Shown here in pieces: positions 62,394 to 64,000 of a stretch of DNA of 64,000 nt. Made by a program: the position numbers and the translations under genes. Position 1 is the first letter of the stretch. Every line of letters starts with the position of its first letter. Origin of the DNA: Flavobacterium taihuense. GTDB lineage: Bacteria > Bacteroidota > Bacteroidia > Flavobacteriales > Flavobacteriaceae. The notes beneath the pieces are model-generated. The model did not search any database. It had not been told where the DNA came from and saw only the letters and a list, made by a program, of their open reading frames with translations. Where the stretch lies: assembly GCF_019351435.1 (NCBI RefSeq), contig NZ_JAHWYN010000008.1:45437-109436 (forward strand), in the 5' to 3' direction.

Positions 62394-64000
62394 TTATTTT
62401 TTTATCAGATTCAATGTTTTTGCATTGTCTCCCTGTCTTATTAAGACAATATATTCTCCGACAGGGAACTCTTCTCCGAAAATAATTGCTTGATTCTTAT
62501 TTTTTTCGATACTTTTCACCTTACGCGCAAGCATATCATAAACCAATACCTCAATTTTTTCAGAACTGCCACCTTCCAAAACTAAAGTAAACTGATTGTC
62601 GGTTGGATTAGGGAAAACTTTTACGACAAATTCAACAGGTTCTATATCTGTAGCTGTTGCTTCAACAAGTATTTTGTCAGAATGAGGTGTTTTTGCATTA
62701 GATGCTGGAGCCTTGCAAGTACTCGTACATTTACCCAAAAAATCTCCGTGATTAAGATGTTCCTGCACTGCCGACTGATCAACACAAATCGCCGTACAAG
62801 GATTCTTAGCACTTCCTGTTTGATGACATATCGCTACTTTAACCACACCACTATTACCAGCGAAACAACGTACATCTTCTGCATCCACTCTTGCTGCTAA
62901 ATCATAAGGAGTTGTATAAGTACAGCCATTGGCATCTATTACCGTTGCTAAGAATCGTGCATCGGCCAAAAGCGCCACATTTACGGAATAACTGCCGTTA
63001 ATAGAATATGAAGTAGATGAAGCAGTTACAGAATTTGTTGAACAACTAATACCTGTCGAAAGACCAACATTTGTAGATAATCCCGGTGTCCAAACCTCCT
63101 TACCTGATGCATTAATAAAACCACAGATCAGTTGACCATTTGTTCGCACTGCAGCAGGAGCCACTATAGGTGTTGCACCGTTTACCATAGTAATTTTTAC
63201 AATATATGGAGCAGTTCCTCCTGATGGTGTTGCTGTTATATTTGCAGTCTGATCACCTGTATAACCAAAGTAAAGCATAGATTTATCAGTTGTAATACTA
63301 GCACTTAATGCTGTAGCTCTTATAACATTAAACGAACAAGTTGTTGTATTACCACCCGTATCTGTTGCTGTATAAGTAATCACAGTAGTACCAATACCAA
63401 AATTAGATGACCCTGGTGCAGGCCCAGCTGTTTGTAAAACTGTAACGGCAGAACAGTTATCATAAGTATTTGGCACGGACCATGTTGCCGTACTCATACA
63501 AGTTGACAACGCTATATCTGCGGGACAAATTATCGTAGGCGCCGTTACGTCTTTTACAATTACTGTCTGCGTTTGCGCCGAAGTGTTCCCGTTGCCATCA
63601 CTATAATTCCAATGAATGGTATAGGTTCCCTGTGCGAAATAGGAAACCGGGTCTAGCGTTGTCGCGGTGATGACTCCTGCGCAGTTGTCGGTGGCCGTAG
63701 GCGCGGTAGCCGTTGCAGAGCATTCCCCCGTTACGTCGGCAAGCGTGGCAACGTCAGCCAATGGCGCCGTTACGTCTTTGACAATTACTGTCTGCGTTTG
63801 CGCAGAAGTATTCCCGTTGCCGTCATTATAAGTCCAATGAATGGTATAGGTTCCCTGTGCGGAATAGGAAACCGGGTCTAGCGTTGTCGCGGTGATGACT
63901 CCTGCGCAGTTGTCGGTGGCTGTAGGTGCGGTAACCGTTGCAGAGCATTCGCCCGTTACATCGGAAAGTGCGGCAACGTCAGCCAATGGAGCCGTTACGT
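62394..64000 (-). CDS. T9SS-secreted HYR-repeat protein, 5' part outside window
   Basis: At least 535 residues; the frame is open through base 64000, so the N terminus is missing. From the window edge: tandem 75-residue HYR-like repeats with the cores DNCAGVITATTLDPVSY and YTIHWxYxDGNGNTSAQTQ, then a diverged repeat (about 63320-63540 bp) ending TDTGGNTTTCSFNV, then a PKD/SprB-like region with NITATPSGGTAPYIVKI, a Cys-rich piece (KVAICHQTGSAKNPCTAICVD), and a type A sorting domain (VVKVFPNPTDNQFTLVLEGG). This is an adhesin or structural surface protein secreted by the type IX system. Its gene ends at a strong terminator. Confidence 0.85.
   Translation of the reverse strand, partial: VTAPLADVAALSDVTGECSATVTAPTATDNCAGVITATTLDPVSYSAQGTYTIHWTYNDGNGNTSAQTQTVIVKDVTAPLADVATLADVTGECSATATAPTATDNCAGVITATTLDPVSYFAQGTYTIHWNYSDGNGNTSAQTQTVIVKDVTAPTIICPADIALSTCMSTATWSVPNTYDNCSAVTVLQTAGPAPGSSNFGIGTTVITYTATDTGGNTTTCSFNVIRATALSASITTDKSMLYFGYTGDQTANITATPSGGTAPYIVKITMVNGATPIVAPAAVRTNGQLICGFINASGKEVWTPGLSTNVGLSTGISCSTNSVTASSTSYSINGSYSVNVALLADARFLATVIDANGCTYTTPYDLAARVDAEDVRCFAGNSGVVKVAICHQTGSAKNPCTAICVDQSAVQEHLNHGDFLGKCTSTCKAPASNAKTPHSDKILVEATATDIEPVEFVVKVFPNPTDNQFTLVLEGGSSEKIEVLVYDMLARKVKSIEKNKNQAIIFGEEFPVGEYIVLIRQGDNAKTLNLIKK
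63541..64000 (-). repeat. Tandem 225-bp coding repeat
   Basis: Two full near-identical copies (63541-63765 and 63766-63990) and the start of a third (from 63991). The 225-bp period equals 75 codons, so recombination keeps the frame. The copies are visibly GC-richer than the surrounding DNA. Confidence 0.85.

Noticed and set aside
1..64000. tRNA, rRNA, tmRNA, CRISPR arrays, prophage and intact insertion sequences
   Set aside because: I looked for tRNA T-loop signatures, direct repeats with even spacers, transposase motifs and phage structural genes and found none.

Overview
The window looks like a chromosomal segment of a Flavobacterium-type member of the Bacteroidota. Supporting signs are the AT-rich DNA, two proteins ending in type IX secretion (T9SS) C-terminal sorting domains, SusC/TonB-like outer-membrane barrel architecture, weak ribosome binding sites, and many start sites preceded by the Bacteroidota promoter pattern TTG-N17-20-TAnnTTTG. 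Most of the sequence is ordinary housekeeping and accessory chromosome. I see no tRNA, rRNA, CRISPR array, prophage or intact insertion sequence.

Layout. 0-13.9 kb: an MBOAT acyltransferase cut by the window edge, a lipoprotein with an internal duplication, gcvT, a tail-specific-protease-like S41 peptidase, a YebC-family regulator, a LamG/T9SS protein, a cysteine synthase family enzyme, oligopeptidase B, YbaB, threonine aldolase, and prfB with its programmed +1 frameshift (two frames that must be joined). 13.9-17.3 kb: a tight seven-gene minus-strand operon, arsR - arsE-like thioredoxin - rhodanese - ArsP/DUF318 permease - a 45-residue membrane peptide - arsF-like - arsG-like. Two operator-like inverted repeats, each wrapped around a -10-like box, sit before arsR and before arsE. 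This is the most system-like locus in the window. 17.3-30.4 kb: outer-membrane phospholipase A, a short alpha-glucan phosphorylase homologue lacking the cofactor lysine, an acyl-CoA carboxylase beta subunit, a lipoprotein S41 peptidase, DoxX proteins, menE plus a CPBP protease, an ArsC-type reductase and an outer-membrane beta-barrel receptor.

30.5-47.4 kb: L-serine deaminase, the potassium transporter kup downstream of kdpE and an interrupted kdpD, panB, an RluA-family pseudouridine synthase, aldehyde dehydrogenase and nitroreductase, a very large hybrid sensor kinase overlapping a zinc metallopeptidase gene, and a DEAD-box helicase. 47.6-53.6 kb: comM, a Gfo/Idh oxidoreductase, then a decaying stretch holding a YdeI/DUF1905 pseudogene and an arginase-family pseudogene around an intact SRPBCC gene, followed by two small proteins. 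53.7-64 kb: a dipeptide epimerase paired with a PLP enzyme of the AONS fold, two tandem ammonium transporters without glnK, a methyltransferase, a stomatin-like protein coupled to a flavin reductase, a GC-richer structured non-coding stretch, and the 3' part of a T9SS-secreted HYR-repeat protein whose 225-bp repeats run off the window edge.

Non-coding structure worth noting: imperfect stem-loop elements in intergenic spacers (about 2.2, 12.7 and 47.5 kb), short-word repeat islands (32.1, 37.2, 47.6 and 50.4 kb), and strong bidirectional terminators after many transcription units. All identifications come from reading motifs by eye; no database search was run.
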